The notes below the pieces were generated by a model. That model worked only from the letters and a program-made list of their open reading frames with translations, made no database searches and was not told where the DNA came from. Positions 33,257-42,129 of a DNA stretch of 64,000 nt are shown piece by piece. A program made the position numbers and the translations under genes. Within the stretch, counting starts at the first letter, position 1, and each line of letters opens with the position of its first letter. This DNA is from Flavobacterium sp. KACC 22763. GTDB taxonomy: Bacteria > Bacteroidota > Bacteroidia > Flavobacteriales > Flavobacteriaceae. The DNA is taken from NCBI RefSeq assembly GCF_028736155.1, contig NZ_CP117879.1, forward strand, positions 3,348,001-3,412,000. The letters run 5' to 3'.

Positions 33257-34777
33257 TTACATATCATTAAAAATAATTTTAAAACTTGTTCCTACCCCAA
33301 CTTCACTTTCTACTGCAACCGTTCCTTTCATTGCTTCAATTTGATTTCTTGTAATGTATAAACCAATACCTCTCGCCTCTTCATGTTTATGAAAAGTTTT
33401 ATACATCCCAAATAGCAAATCACCGTAGATTTTCAAATCGATTCCGAGACCATTATCTGTAATCGTAAGCGATTTAAATCCTTCGGGTTCGATTGCAAAA
33501 TCAAAAGTAATGATTGGATCTCGATCTGGATGTGCATATTTAATCGCGTTTGTTGTAAAATTCAACAAAACACTTTCCATATAAGCAGGATTAAAATTAA
33601 TCGTCAAATACTTCGGAACATTGTTTATAATAGTAACCTTTCGCTGTTGATGATATCCTTTAATCGTCGAAATAGTTTTCTCGATATACTCGCAAAGTTT
33701 TAGCGGAACGACAGCAATATTGATATTACTCTGCGTTTTTACAATTTGAGTAAGATTTGAAATAGTTTCATTCAGATCGTTAGAAACAGCTCGCAAGTAT
33801 TCCAGCATTTCAGCTACAGTCTGCTTACTAACATCGGCATCAATAAGATCTAAAATTGATTTTATATTTCCGGCTTGTGTATTTAGATTATGGGAAACAA
33901 TATGCGAAAAGTTTAATAAACGGCTATTTTGATCGCTATATAGCTTCATGGTTTTCATAAGCTCAAGTTCTTTTTCTTTCTGAGCCGAAACATCTGTATG
34001 CGTTCCAATTACACGCAAAGGCTTTCCGTTTTCATCGCGCTTAATTACTTTTCCGCGATCTAAAATCCACTTGTAATTACCGCTAGAAGTCATTACACGA
34101 TGGTAATTTTCATAAAACGGAATTTTATTGTCAAAATGTTCATGTATATCTGAATAATATTTTGGAAGATCATCAGGGTGCACAATTTTATCCCATCGCT
34201 CCGGATCATCAAAAATATCAGTAGATTCTAATTCTAAGATTTTAAGAGACAAAGAAGAGTAAAAAACCCTATTAGTAACCATATCCCAGTCCCAAATTCC
34301 AGCAGTGGATGCATCTAGAGCAAATTGAAAACGCTCTTCAGAAATTCGAAGCTTTTCTTCTTTATCTTTTAATTCAGTAATATCTGAAACATGCCCATAA
34401 AAGACAACATTTCCATTTGCTGCAGATTCTGTTTTGGCAGCAATTTTGAACCAGCGAATTCCTTTTTCAGGAAGAGTAGCCCTAAATTCAATTTTCCAAG
34501 GTTTTATTTCTTTTCTAGCTTTGACTAAAGACTGAAAAAAAAGTTCGCGATCTTGAGGTAAAATTCGATCGTAAACTATAAACTTAATATCATTATTAAA
34601 ATCCGTTGAAGAAAGTTCAAATATTTCATCTGCTGATTTACTTACAAGGGGAAACGTGTAATTATTATCAGCATCAATAACAAACTGAAAAAGCAGGTCA
34701 GGCATTTCGGCCAACAATTTTTTATAAAAATTATTTACCTCTAAGCAATCTTCATTTCCATATAAATCAAAAACCAT
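33257..34777 (-). CDS. cytoplasmic PAS-domain sensor histidine kinase
   Basis: The protein has 506 residues and no signal peptide or transmembrane helix. Two PAS domains are seen: about 15-130 (ending VVFYGHVSDITELKDKEEKL) and about 145-265 (FQFALDASTAGIWDWD ... VIGTHTDVSAQKEKELEL). The histidine box is FSHIVSHNLNTQAGNI, with the phospho-His near 300; the Pro of the common SHELRTPL is lacking. The ATPase part is complete: NFTTNAIKYAH (N box), TDNGLGID (G1), RGIGLYI (G2) and GVGTSF. No response regulator gene is adjacent, so it is an orphan kinase. PAS folds suggest sensing of a cytoplasmic ligand or redox state. Confidence 0.92.
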   Translation of the reverse strand: MVFDLYGNEDCLEVNNFYKKLLAEMPDLLFQFVIDADNNYTFPLVSKSADEIFELSSTDFNNDIKFIVYDRILPQDRELFFQSLVKARKEIKPWKIEFRATLPEKGIRWFKIAAKTESAANGNVVFYGHVSDITELKDKEEKLRISEERFQFALDASTAGIWDWDMVTNRVFYSSLSLKILELESTDIFDDPERWDKIVHPDDLPKYYSDIHEHFDNKIPFYENYHRVMTSSGNYKWILDRGKVIKRDENGKPLRVIGTHTDVSAQKEKELELMKTMKLYSDQNSRLLNFSHIVSHNLNTQAGNIKSILDLIDADVSKQTVAEMLEYLRAVSNDLNETISNLTQIVKTQSNINIAVVPLKLCEYIEKTISTIKGYHQQRKVTIINNVPKYLTINFNPAYMESVLLNFTTNAIKYAHPDRDPIITFDFAIEPEGFKSLTITDNGLGIDLKIYGDLLFGMYKTFHKHEEARGIGLYITRNQIEAMKGTVAVESEVGVGTSFKIIFNDM

Positions 34778-34927
34778 ATGCTACTCTTTTATGTAAATTA
34801 AGATATTGGGGCTTATTCAATAAAGCAAAAAAAACAAACTCAACTTTGTTTTTCGCTTTAATTAAAACAAAATTTTAACACAATATATAAATTTTCACAA
34901 CAAAAACATAGACAATTATAAAAATAA

Positions 34928-35824
34928 TTACCTCCTAGGATGAAAACTATGCATTACTTCTTTTAAAAAACTGCGATCCAAATGCACGTAGATTTCAGTA
35001 GTTGTAATAGATTCATGACCAAGCATTAATTGAATCGATCTTAGGTCAGCACCATTTTCAAGCAGATGAGTTGCAAAAGAATGTCTCAGTGTATGCGGAC
35101 TAATACTTTTTTTTAATCCCATCTTTTGGGCAAGATCTTTGATAATAGTAAACACCATTGCACGAGTTAACTGATTTCCTCGTCTATTTAAGAACAAAGT
35201 ATCTTCAGCTCCTTTTTTTATAATGAGATTTGAGCGAACAGCATTTTTGTAAATTTCAATATATTTTTGAGTTAACGGCCCTATTGGCACAAACCTTTCC
35301 TTGTTTCCCTTTCCTGTAATTTTAATAAAACCTTCATCAAAAAAAAGATCTGAAATTTTAAGTGTAATCAATTCAGAAACACGTAATCCGCAACCGTATA
35401 AAGTTTCGAGCATGGCTCTATTTCTCTCTCCTTCATTAGTGCTCAAATCGATTGTTTCTATTAGAGCATCAATTTCCTGAAGTGATAAAGTATCAGGTAA
35501 TTTTCGACCAGTTTTTGGCGCTTCAATTAATTCTAAAGGATTATCATTTCTATAATCCTCAAAAACCAGATAGTTAAAGAAGCTTTTAAGACCCGAAATA
35601 ATCCTTGCTTGCGACCTCGGATTCACCTCCTTAGCTACTGAATAAATAAATTGCTGTAAAGTCTCATCGGAAATTTTTATTGGAGAAACATCAATTTGAT
35701 TGGTTTCTAAAAAAAGACATAAGCGTTCAATATCAAAACCGTAGTTTTCGATTGTATTTTTAGACAAACCTCTCTCAATCCTTAAGTACGACTGATAATC
35801 TTTTATATATCTGCTCCAATTCAT
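34928..35824 (-). CDS. xerD: site-specific tyrosine recombinase, XerD type
   Basis: I place the start at 35824 (MNWSRYIKDYQSYLRIERGL); an upstream ATG at 35854 adds 10 residues not seen in the family. The 298-residue protein has the N-terminal SAM-like core-binding domain (1-105) and the catalytic domain with a complete set: Arg148 in CGLRVSEL, Lys172 in GKGNKERF, His244 and Arg247 in HTLRHSF, His270 in LGHESI and nucleophile Tyr279 in TEIYVH. It resolves chromosome dimers at dif with its partner Xer protein. Its place next to beta-barrel genes and aroQ looks chromosomal, with no sign that it is an integrase of a mobile element. Confidence 0.93.
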   Translation of the reverse strand: MNWSRYIKDYQSYLRIERGLSKNTIENYGFDIERLCLFLETNQIDVSPIKISDETLQQFIYSVAKEVNPRSQARIISGLKSFFNYLVFEDYRNDNPLELIEAPKTGRKLPDTLSLQEIDALIETIDLSTNEGERNRAMLETLYGCGLRVSELITLKISDLFFDEGFIKITGKGNKERFVPIGPLTQKYIEIYKNAVRSNLIIKKGAEDTLFLNRRGNQLTRAMVFTIIKDLAQKMGLKKSISPHTLRHSFATHLLENGADLRSIQLMLGHESITTTEIYVHLDRSFLKEVMHSFHPRR

Positions 35825-35852
35825 ATTTACAAAGTAAGTAATTTTTTGGTAC

Positions 35853-35884
35853 AAAAAAACCTTCTCTGCTTAGAGAAGGTTTTA
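35853..35884 (-). terminator. intrinsic terminator of the 35.9-kb beta-barrel gene
   Basis: AAAACCTTCTCT (35856-35867) pairs perfectly with AGAGAAGGTTTT (35872-35883), loop GCTT, then a U run on the reverse strand. Confidence 0.93.
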
Positions 35885-35905
35885 TAAAACTCATTAAACT
35901 ATAAA

Positions 35906-36412
35906 CTAAAATTTATAATTAAATCCGATATTTAAAGAAGATAGAGTTGCATCATCAGATATTGCTTTATAGGAAGCAAACAATTCAATTTTTTCGTTTT
36001 GATAACCAAATTTAGGTTGATACAAAACACCTCCATCTCCGCTTCCACTTGATGCATAAATTGCATAACCTAAATCAGCACCAAAAAACAAATTATCTGT
36101 TATTGAATATTGTGCAGTTGCTGCTAATGGAATAAAACCAGCATTAGGACTTTTAATCCTGTATGATATATCCCCATAATCATAATTATCAGATTTAGGA
36201 ACATAAGCAGTATAGCCTGTAGTTGCTCCAACGCTAAATTTATCAGCAACATTCCAGAGATACGCAACATCAATACCTAAATTAGCGGAATAGGAATCTC
36301 TTAAATCACCTAAAACCACCCCAGCATGAGCTCCAACTTTAAAGTTCCCATTCTGTGCATTTGCAAAACCAAATGCCATAACTGCAATCGCAGATAAAAA
36401 AATTTTCTTCAT
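35906..36412 (-). CDS. small outer-membrane beta-barrel protein
   Basis: The protein has 168 residues with a signal peptide that reads KKIFLSAIAVMAFGFANAQ. The mature chain has about eight amphipathic beta-strands (for example FKVGAHAGVVLGDLRDSYSA and FKVGATTGYTAYVP-like segments) and ends with the typical NIGFNYKF, an aromatic C-terminus recognised by the BAM complex. This is an OmpX/OmpW-size barrel. It is one of four related genes between xerD and aroQ. A TATATTTG box at 36448-36441 (reverse strand) lies about 30 bases upstream. Ligand and role are unknown. Confidence 0.85.
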   Translation of the reverse strand: MKKIFLSAIAVMAFGFANAQNGNFKVGAHAGVVLGDLRDSYSANLGIDVAYLWNVADKFSVGATTGYTAYVPKSDNYDYGDISYRIKSPNAGFIPLAATAQYSITDNLFFGADLGYAIYASSGSGDGGVLYQPKFGYQNEKIELFASYKAISDDATLSSLNIGFNYKF

Positions 36413-36516
36413 TTTATTTGTTTTGGTTAAATAATTTAGCCAAATATAAAAATATACTTATTAAGTATTGCCTTATTTTTTTAGTAAATAAAATAATACA
36501 TATTTAAATAGAGACA

Positions 36517-36549
36517 TAAAAAAACCTTCCGTTATCAGGAAGGTTTTTC
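36517..36549 (-). terminator. intrinsic terminator of the 36.6-kb beta-barrel gene
   Basis: AAAAACCTTCC (36520-36530) pairs with GGAAGGTTTTT (36538-36548), loop 7 bases, U run on the reverse strand. Confidence 0.92.
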
Positions 36550-36568
36550 AAATATTTTAAAATTCAGA

Positions 36569-37150
36569 TTAGAATTTATATCCTAAAGAAATCTGAAAAT
36601 TACCATTTTTTGCGCTATCATAGTAATCATCTGAATCATCAATATCTCTATCAGAAATAGGAGACAAACCGATAGTATAACGAAGACCTACAAAGAAATT
36701 TTCAGTAAAATCATAACCTGCTCCTAAATTAAAGCCTAAATCTGTTGATCTAGTATAATCTTTGAAATCTTCACCATCTGATTTAGCTGATAGTAAAATA
36801 CCTAGTTGTGGACCAGCTTCTACACTAAACTTTTTGTCAACAATGTAATACTTTGCTAATACAGGAATGTTTAAATAATTTAATTTTAAGTCTGCGTCAG
36901 ATCCAAAAGGACCATCAAATTTAGCTCCTTGAGCAGAGAATAAAAGCTCAGGCTGAATAAAAAACTTTTCAACTACATGGATTTCTGCTAAACCACCAAC
37001 ATGAAATCCTACCAATGATTTACTATTGTCTACATCTCCTCCAACAATACTTGAAATGTTAAGACCACCTTTTACTCCAAATCTTGTTGACTGTGCATTT
37101 GTGAATGCAAAAGCCATAATTGCAATGGCAGATAAAATAATTTTTTTCAT
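36569..37150 (-). CDS. porin-family outer-membrane beta-barrel protein
   Basis: The product has 193 residues with signal peptide KKIILSAIAIMAFAFTNAQ, nearly the same as in its neighbour. The mature part fits the PorT/OMP_b-brl_2 layout: FGVKGGLNISSIVGGDVDNS, then FHVGGLAEIHVVEKFFIQPELLFS-like strands (IQPELLFSAQG), PVLAKYYIV, VEAGPQLGILLSA and a final FQISLGYKF. Its promoter region closely matches that of the 35.9-kb gene: both have TTTGTTTTGG then TTAAAT and CAAATATAAAAATAT upstream, so the two arose by duplication including the promoter. Function is unknown; it resembles the gene at 38142 more than its other neighbours. Confidence 0.87.
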   Translation of the reverse strand: MKKIILSAIAIMAFAFTNAQSTRFGVKGGLNISSIVGGDVDNSKSLVGFHVGGLAEIHVVEKFFIQPELLFSAQGAKFDGPFGSDADLKLNYLNIPVLAKYYIVDKKFSVEAGPQLGILLSAKSDGEDFKDYTRSTDLGFNLGAGYDFTENFFVGLRYTIGLSPISDRDIDDSDDYYDSAKNGNFQISLGYKF

Positions 37151-37288
37151 TCTAATTTGTTTTGGGTTAAATTAATGAGTCCAAATATAAAAATATTCTT
37201 CATAAATGTTTATTAGGAATTTAACAAATAAAATAGTAACTATCACGCTGATTGTTAATTTTAGATTAAGTCAATTAAAATAAAAACA

Positions 37289-37314
37289 AAAGCCCTTTCA
37301 TTTCTGAAAAGGCT
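37289..37314 (-). terminator. probable terminator of the 37.3-kb beta-barrel gene
   Basis: AGCCCTTTCA pairs with TGAAAAGGCT (one mismatch), loop TTTC. An A-rich left flank gives U residues on the reverse strand. It is weaker than its neighbours. Confidence 0.7.
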
Positions 37315-37339
37315 CTTAAAAAACACTATTAACTAAATC

Positions 37340-37849
37340 TTAAAAGTGTAATGCAAATCCAATATTGAATTGGAAAACATCTTTTCCATAATCTTCGTTC
37401 ATTGAAATATTGTAACGAAGTCCTGGTTCAATAGAAACATTTTTCCCAACAAACCAAGCATATCCTCCTTGTAAACCTAAGTACGAAGGATTTTCATTAG
37501 CATCTTTAATGCTTGCTCCTGTATAAGAAGCTTCAAGAGGAAATTTATTTAACAAATAATATTTCGCTCCTACTTTATAAGAAAATGCATTGTCACTGTG
37601 TCCAAAATCATTATAACCAAGACCTGCTTTTACTGCCAAATTATCAGCAACAAAGTAACCACCTTCTGCACCAAGTCCCCATGACGTTTCCCCGTCTTCA
37701 GATCTCAAACTAAATCCTGTATTACCAACATTAGTAGCCCCGAAAGAAGTATTAGTTTCAATTAACCATTTCCCTTTTGCTGTTTGTTCTTGAGCATTTG
37801 CCCAACCGAAAGTCATTACTGCAATAGCAGCTAAAACAATTTTTTTCAT
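37340..37849 (-). CDS. small outer-membrane beta-barrel protein
   Basis: The protein has 169 residues with signal peptide KKIVLAAIAVMTFGWANAQ, clearly related to those of the two preceding barrels. The mature chain begins EQTAKGKWLIETNTSFG and shows alternating strands such as WGLGAEGGYFVADNLAVKAG and FPLEASYTGASI, ending with QFNIGFALHF. It has eight predicted strands. It is divergent from the barrel gene at 38142 across 292 AT-rich bases with no clear consensus promoter. It probably inserts in the outer membrane; no ligand can be named. Confidence 0.85.
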   Translation of the reverse strand: MKKIVLAAIAVMTFGWANAQEQTAKGKWLIETNTSFGATNVGNTGFSLRSEDGETSWGLGAEGGYFVADNLAVKAGLGYNDFGHSDNAFSYKVGAKYYLLNKFPLEASYTGASIKDANENPSYLGLQGGYAWFVGKNVSIEPGLRYNISMNEDYGKDVFQFNIGFALHF

Positions 37850-38141
37850 AATTTTTTTTAAATATTATTTGATTAATATTCAACAAAACTAAGATTAGAC
37901 CTACAAAACATACTCCCCAATAAGTTTAAAAAGTATCAAAATAAGACAAAAATAAAACCGGTTTTGAACAATTGAAAATCAAAGCATTGAAAGAATAAAA
38001 GAGGTTTTTCGAACGTAAAAAATCAATTTGAGTGGGAATTTTAGTAATTATTTAATGCAAATTATAATGCAATAAAATGCTAAATATGTAGTTTTGAACT
38101 TTAAATAACATTTTAAAATACCAATTTTTAAAAACCTTTTT

Positions 38142-38699
38142 ATGAAGAAAATACTTTTAGCAGCTTTTATGTTCATTGCAACATCAGCGGCAGTACAAGC
38201 ACAATTATTGAAATTAGGGGTAAAAGCAGGGGTTAACTTTGCTAGTCAAACTGGAGACTTTCCAGACCAAATTAATAAAGATGGAATTACTAGTTACCAT
38301 GCTGGTTTGGTCGCTGAAGTAAAATTATTAGACAAATTCTCTATTCAGCCAGAGCTTTTATACTCTACTGTTGGTGCATCTTATAAATTTAGTGACGTTA
38401 GTGAAGATGTAAAAAACGAACTAGGATATATTTCTATTCCAGTAATGGCTAAATTTTACTTAAACAACACTTTTAGCTTAGAAGTTGGTCCACAAGCTTC
38501 TTTCTTGGTAAGTGAAAGAAATGATTTTGATGTTAAGAATGGTGAAACTTTTGAATTTGGTCTTAATGCTGGGTTAGGTGTTAAACTTACTGAAAACATC
38601 TTTTTGCAAGGACGTTACGGCTTAGGATTGACAGAAGCTTCAAAAAATGCTGACATTAAAAACTCTGTATTCCAAATTTCTGCTGGATTCATGTTCTAA
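38142..38699 (+). CDS. porin-family outer-membrane beta-barrel protein
   Basis: The product has 185 residues, signal peptide KKILLAAFMFIATSAAVQAQ, and the same barrel pattern as the 36.6-kb gene: LGVKAGVNFASQTGDFP, then FSIQPELLYSTVGASY, ISIPVMAKFYLNNTFSLEV, GPQASFLVSER and FQISAGFMF. It is the only one of the four barrel genes on the forward strand and is followed by a terminator, then aroQ. A TAGTTTTG box at 38089-38096 may be the -10 element. It belongs to the outer-membrane PorT-like domain group; function unknown. Confidence 0.87.
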   Translation: MKKILLAAFMFIATSAAVQAQLLKLGVKAGVNFASQTGDFPDQINKDGITSYHAGLVAEVKLLDKFSIQPELLYSTVGASYKFSDVSEDVKNELGYISIPVMAKFYLNNTFSLEVGPQASFLVSERNDFDVKNGETFEFGLNAGLGVKLTENIFLQGRYGLGLTEASKNADIKNSVFQISAGFMF

Positions 38700-38719
38700 A
38701 AGAATATCACATACTTTTA

Positions 38720-38756
38720 TAAAAACCGCTCTATTTATTAGTGCGGTTTTTTTTAT
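38720..38756 (+). terminator. intrinsic terminator of the 38.1-kb beta-barrel gene
   Basis: AAAAACCGC (38721-38729) pairs with GCGGTTTTT (38743-38751), loop 13 bases, then a T run. Confidence 0.88.
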
Positions 38757-38834
38757 TTTTACACTTATATGTGAAGTGTCATTTGTGAAATGTAAAATGC
38801 TTTTGCATCACTTAATTAAAAACAAAATTACTTT

Positions 38835-39248
38835 ATGAAAATCTGCATTATCAACGGCCCCAATTTAAACCTTTTAGGAAAACGTGAACCAGAAGTTTAT
38901 GGAAGCCAGACTTTTGAAGATTATTTTGAAACGTTGAAACAAAAGTTCCCGAATATTGAACTTTCTTATTACCAAAGCAATATTGAAGGCGAACTGATTG
39001 GTAAAATTCAGGAAGTTGGTTTTTCATTTGATGGAATTATTCTAAACGCTGGAGCCTATACTCATACTTCTATCGGTTTGGGCGATGCTATGAAAGCCGT
39101 TACCACACCAGTAATTGAGGTTCACATTTCAAATACTTACGCTCGTGAGAGCTTTAGACATCAATCGTATTTATCTGGAAATGCCAAAGGTGTTATTTTA
39201 GGCTTCGGACTAAAAAGTTACGAATTGGCTATTCAATCATTTTTATAA
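38835..39248 (+). CDS. aroQ: type II 3-dehydroquinate dehydratase
   Basis: The protein has 137 residues and matches the flavodoxin-like type II enzyme: GPNLNLLGKREPEVYG with catalytic Tyr22, NAGAYTHTSIGLGDA with Asn71, and VHISNTYARESFRHQS with His97 and the arginines of the lid. It dehydrates 3-dehydroquinate to 3-dehydroshikimate, the third step of the shikimate pathway, as a dodecamer in the cytoplasm. The gene stands alone, followed by a REP-like palindrome. Confidence 0.96.
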   Translation: MKICIINGPNLNLLGKREPEVYGSQTFEDYFETLKQKFPNIELSYYQSNIEGELIGKIQEVGFSFDGIILNAGAYTHTSIGLGDAMKAVTTPVIEVHISNTYARESFRHQSYLSGNAKGVILGFGLKSYELAIQSFL

Positions 39249-39262
39249 TTTTTTTCAACAAA

Positions 39263-39327
39263 TGTCATCCTGAGCGTAGTCGAAGGCTAATGAAAAAGAC
39301 GGGCCTTCGACTACGCTCAGCCTGACA
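39263..39327. repeat. REP-like palindrome, CTGAGCGTAGTCGAAGG variant
   Basis: Arms 39263-39287 and 39303-39327 are inverted copies (two mismatches in 25), with core CCTGAGCGTAGTCGAAGGC. The 15-base centre is short, so the hairpin is compact. It is the second member of the family seen at 9385-9472, with GCGTAG in place of GCGAAG and the compensating change in the other arm. Confidence 0.9.
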
Positions 39328-39417
39328 AACAAGTCAGTAGTTACTTATCGAATTTAACAAATTATTAATAAGCTCAGATTTAACTTATTATATTTTTGTA
39401 AGATATACCACACTTGC

Positions 39418-41907
39418 ATGAGAAACTATACTATACTTGCCTTTCTATTTTTTTCACTTTCCAATTTTGCTCAAATCAGAGGAACCGTAACAGACGATAA
39501 AGGAAATCCGCTGCCCTTTGTATCCGTTTTTGAAGAAAACACTTATGCTGGAACCACTACAAATGAGCAGGGAAAATATCAGCTGAATGTAAAAGAAATT
39601 GGAGGAAACATTATCACTTTTCAATATTTAGGCTATAAAACAAAAAAAGTAACTATTATCGCTGCAACGAGGCTAGTCAATGTAGATGTTAGCCTTCAGG
39701 AAGAAAGTTTCGCTTTAAATGAAGTTATCATTGATCCTAAAAACAATCCTGCTAATGCTATTATAAAAAGTGCAATAGCAAATAAAAAAGAAAACTCAGA
39801 TAAAACCGGAAGATACACAGCCGATTTCTATTCGAAAGGAATGTTTAAAGTCAAAGATCTACCTAAAAAGATCTTGGGCAAAAAAGTAGATTTAGGCGAT
39901 GATATGGGTTCAAATTTAGATTCAACAGGAACAGGGATTTTGTATTTATCTGAAACTATTTCGAAAGTCACTTTTGAAAAACCTGATAAGTTAAAAGAGA
40001 AAATTATTGCTTCTAAAATTTCAGGAAACAATCGTGGTTATAGCTATAACACAGCTGCTTTATCGACTTATGATTTTTATGACAATACTTTAGATTTTGA
40101 TGTAAAACTTATCTCTCCTATCGCCGATAATGCTTTCAATTATTATAAATACAAATTAGAAAGCACTTTTTATGACGACAATAACCACCAGATTAATAAA
40201 ATCAAAGTTATCCCGAAACGTGATAAAGAACCAGTTTTTGAGGGTTATATTTATATTGTAGATGACAGTTTTGCGATTTATGCCATTGATCTCGATATTA
40301 AAGGGTATCGAATGAAAAATGAGTTTACAGAAGTGATGACTCTAAAACAGAGTTTTAGCTACAATACCAAAAATAAAATCTGGTCTAAGAATGCACAAAC
40401 GCTTTCTTTTAATGCAGGCATTTTTGGAATAAAATTTTCTGGGAATTTCAACTATGTATACTCCAATTATGAATTTCCTGATTCTTTTGACAAGAAAACT
40501 TTCGGAAACGAAATTGTTGCTTTTGAACTTAATGCCAACAAAAAAGATGATGCTTTCTGGAACGAAATTCGTCCAATTCCGCTAACAATTGAAGAAAGCA
40601 GTGATTATGCAAAAAAAGACAGTTTGCAAACCATTAGAAAATCAAAAAAATATACAGATTCTATTGATGCTAAAAATAATAAGTTTAAGGTTTGGGACAT
40701 TTTAATGGGTTATGATTACAAAAACACATTTAAAAAATATTCCTTTGATTATAAAGGCCTGCTTAACATTGCTTCTTTGAGTTTTAATACCGTTCAGGGT
40801 TTTAATTTGGATTCTGGTTTCTCTTTTAGAAAATGGGATGAAGAAAAAGGAACAAACACTTCAATAAGCACCACTTTTAACTATGGCTTTTCTGACGAAC
40901 GTTTTCGTGCAATTGGTGAATTTAGCCATCGTTTCAATACAATAAATCATGCTACAATATGGGGTTCTGGAGGCGTAAAAACAGCCCAGTTTAATAGCGC
41001 TGAACCAATTAGCAAATTTGTCAATTCTATAAGTTCTTTATTCTTTAAAGACAATTATATGAAGCTTTATAACTTAGAATTTGCTGAAATCAATTACGGA
41101 CAAGATATTGCAAATGGAATAAATCTTACCGGAAAAGTTGGTTACGAACAGCGTAAACCGCTTTTCAACACAACCGATTATTCTTTCTTTAAAAAAGATG
41201 ATGTTTACTCATCTAATAATCCTTTGGCGCCAAACGATTTTACAACTCCAGCATTTGATCAGCATCATTTGTTTAAAGCTCTCGTGACAACAAGAATCAA
41301 TTTCGGCAGTAAATACATCTCAAGGCCAGACGGAAGATTCAACATTAAAAACGACAAATATCCTACAGTTTATCTGGCATTTGAAAAAGCTTTCGCGGCA
41401 AGTGAAAAAAAATATGAATATGAAAGAATCGGTGCTTCTGTCCAATACGATTTATCACTTGGAAATAAAGGTCTTTTAGGAACCAATTTTAGAGGAGGAA
41501 AATTCTTTAATGCCGAAAACATTTCGTTTATCGATTATAGACATTTTAATGGAAATCAAACTCACATCGGAACAAGTGATCGCTATTTGAATGTCTTTAA
41601 TATGATGCCTTATTATTCTAACAGCACAAACGATAGTTATTTTGAAATACACACAGAATATAATGATACTGGTTTTATCATGAATAAAATTCCGCTGTTG
41701 AATCTTCTGAAATCGACAATGAATGTTGGTTTTCACGCTTTAGCAATTCCAGACAGAAAGCCATATTCTGAGTTTACTGTTGGATTAGACAATCTAGGCT
41801 TTGGAAAATTCAAATTATTCCGAGTCGATTATGTTCATTCTTACCAAGGCGGCATTCAGCAAAATGGGGTGGTTTTTGGCTTGAAGATTTTAAATGCGTT
41901 GGATTAA
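39418..41907 (+). CDS. DUF5686 outer-membrane protein with carboxypeptidase-regulatory-like domain
   Basis: The protein has 829 residues: a signal peptide (ending SNFAQ), then a CarboxypepD_reg-like beta-sandwich at about 20-100 (RGTVTDDKGNPLPFVSVFEE, and TTNEQGKYQLNV), then a large DUF5686 region. The second half shows barrel-like strands and ends GGIQQNGVVFGLKIL. It is not a TonB-dependent receptor: no plug domain or TonB box is seen. Proteins of this family belong to the outer membrane of Bacteroidota; the role is unknown. It stands alone after the aroQ repeat, with a TATTTTTG box at 39391-39398 just upstream of the start codon. Confidence 0.88.
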   Translation: MRNYTILAFLFFSLSNFAQIRGTVTDDKGNPLPFVSVFEENTYAGTTTNEQGKYQLNVKEIGGNIITFQYLGYKTKKVTIIAATRLVNVDVSLQEESFALNEVIIDPKNNPANAIIKSAIANKKENSDKTGRYTADFYSKGMFKVKDLPKKILGKKVDLGDDMGSNLDSTGTGILYLSETISKVTFEKPDKLKEKIIASKISGNNRGYSYNTAALSTYDFYDNTLDFDVKLISPIADNAFNYYKYKLESTFYDDNNHQINKIKVIPKRDKEPVFEGYIYIVDDSFAIYAIDLDIKGYRMKNEFTEVMTLKQSFSYNTKNKIWSKNAQTLSFNAGIFGIKFSGNFNYVYSNYEFPDSFDKKTFGNEIVAFELNANKKDDAFWNEIRPIPLTIEESSDYAKKDSLQTIRKSKKYTDSIDAKNNKFKVWDILMGYDYKNTFKKYSFDYKGLLNIASLSFNTVQGFNLDSGFSFRKWDEEKGTNTSISTTFNYGFSDERFRAIGEFSHRFNTINHATIWGSGGVKTAQFNSAEPISKFVNSISSLFFKDNYMKLYNLEFAEINYGQDIANGINLTGKVGYEQRKPLFNTTDYSFFKKDDVYSSNNPLAPNDFTTPAFDQHHLFKALVTTRINFGSKYISRPDGRFNIKNDKYPTVYLAFEKAFAASEKKYEYERIGASVQYDLSLGNKGLLGTNFRGGKFFNAENISFIDYRHFNGNQTHIGTSDRYLNVFNMMPYYSNSTNDSYFEIHTEYNDTGFIMNKIPLLNLLKSTMNVGFHALAIPDRKPYSEFTVGLDNLGFGKFKLFRVDYVHSYQGGIQQNGVVFGLKILNALD

Positions 41908-42007
41908 AGATGCTAAGGTCCTGAGAGACAAAGGCTCAGAGTTTAAATGCTTTGTGAGATTTCTTTTCGAAGCTTCATGACGCTCAGCAGACAAATATAT
42001 CAAATAG

Positions 42008-42045
42008 AAAATCCGCTTATTTAATATAATAAACGGATTTTTTAT
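42008..42045. terminator. hairpin between the DUF5686 and cation exporter genes
   Basis: AAATCCGcTTATT pairs with AATAAaCGGATTT (one mismatch), then TTTTT. It follows the forward gene by about 100 bases. Confidence 0.8.
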
Positions 42046-42074
42046 TTCAATCTTTGATAAAAGTTTCAGCGAAA

Positions 42075-42129
42075 AAACCTTCGCACCTTTAAACCTTCGC
42101 ACCTTTAAACCTTTGCAACTTTGCACCTT
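42075..42129. repeat. tandem AAACCTTCGCACCTTT repeat
   Basis: Two exact tandem copies of AAACCTTCGCACCTTT (42075-42090 and 42091-42106) and a variant, AAACCTTTGCAACTTTGCAC. It ends at the stop codon of the exporter gene. A related phrase, ACTTTGCGACTTCGCGACTT, occurs at 45910. Confidence 0.88.

Noticed and set aside
34928..35824. Phage or island integrase
   Set aside because: The protein has the length and residues of XerD, and the neighbours are ordinary chromosomal genes without a tRNA or attachment repeats nearby.
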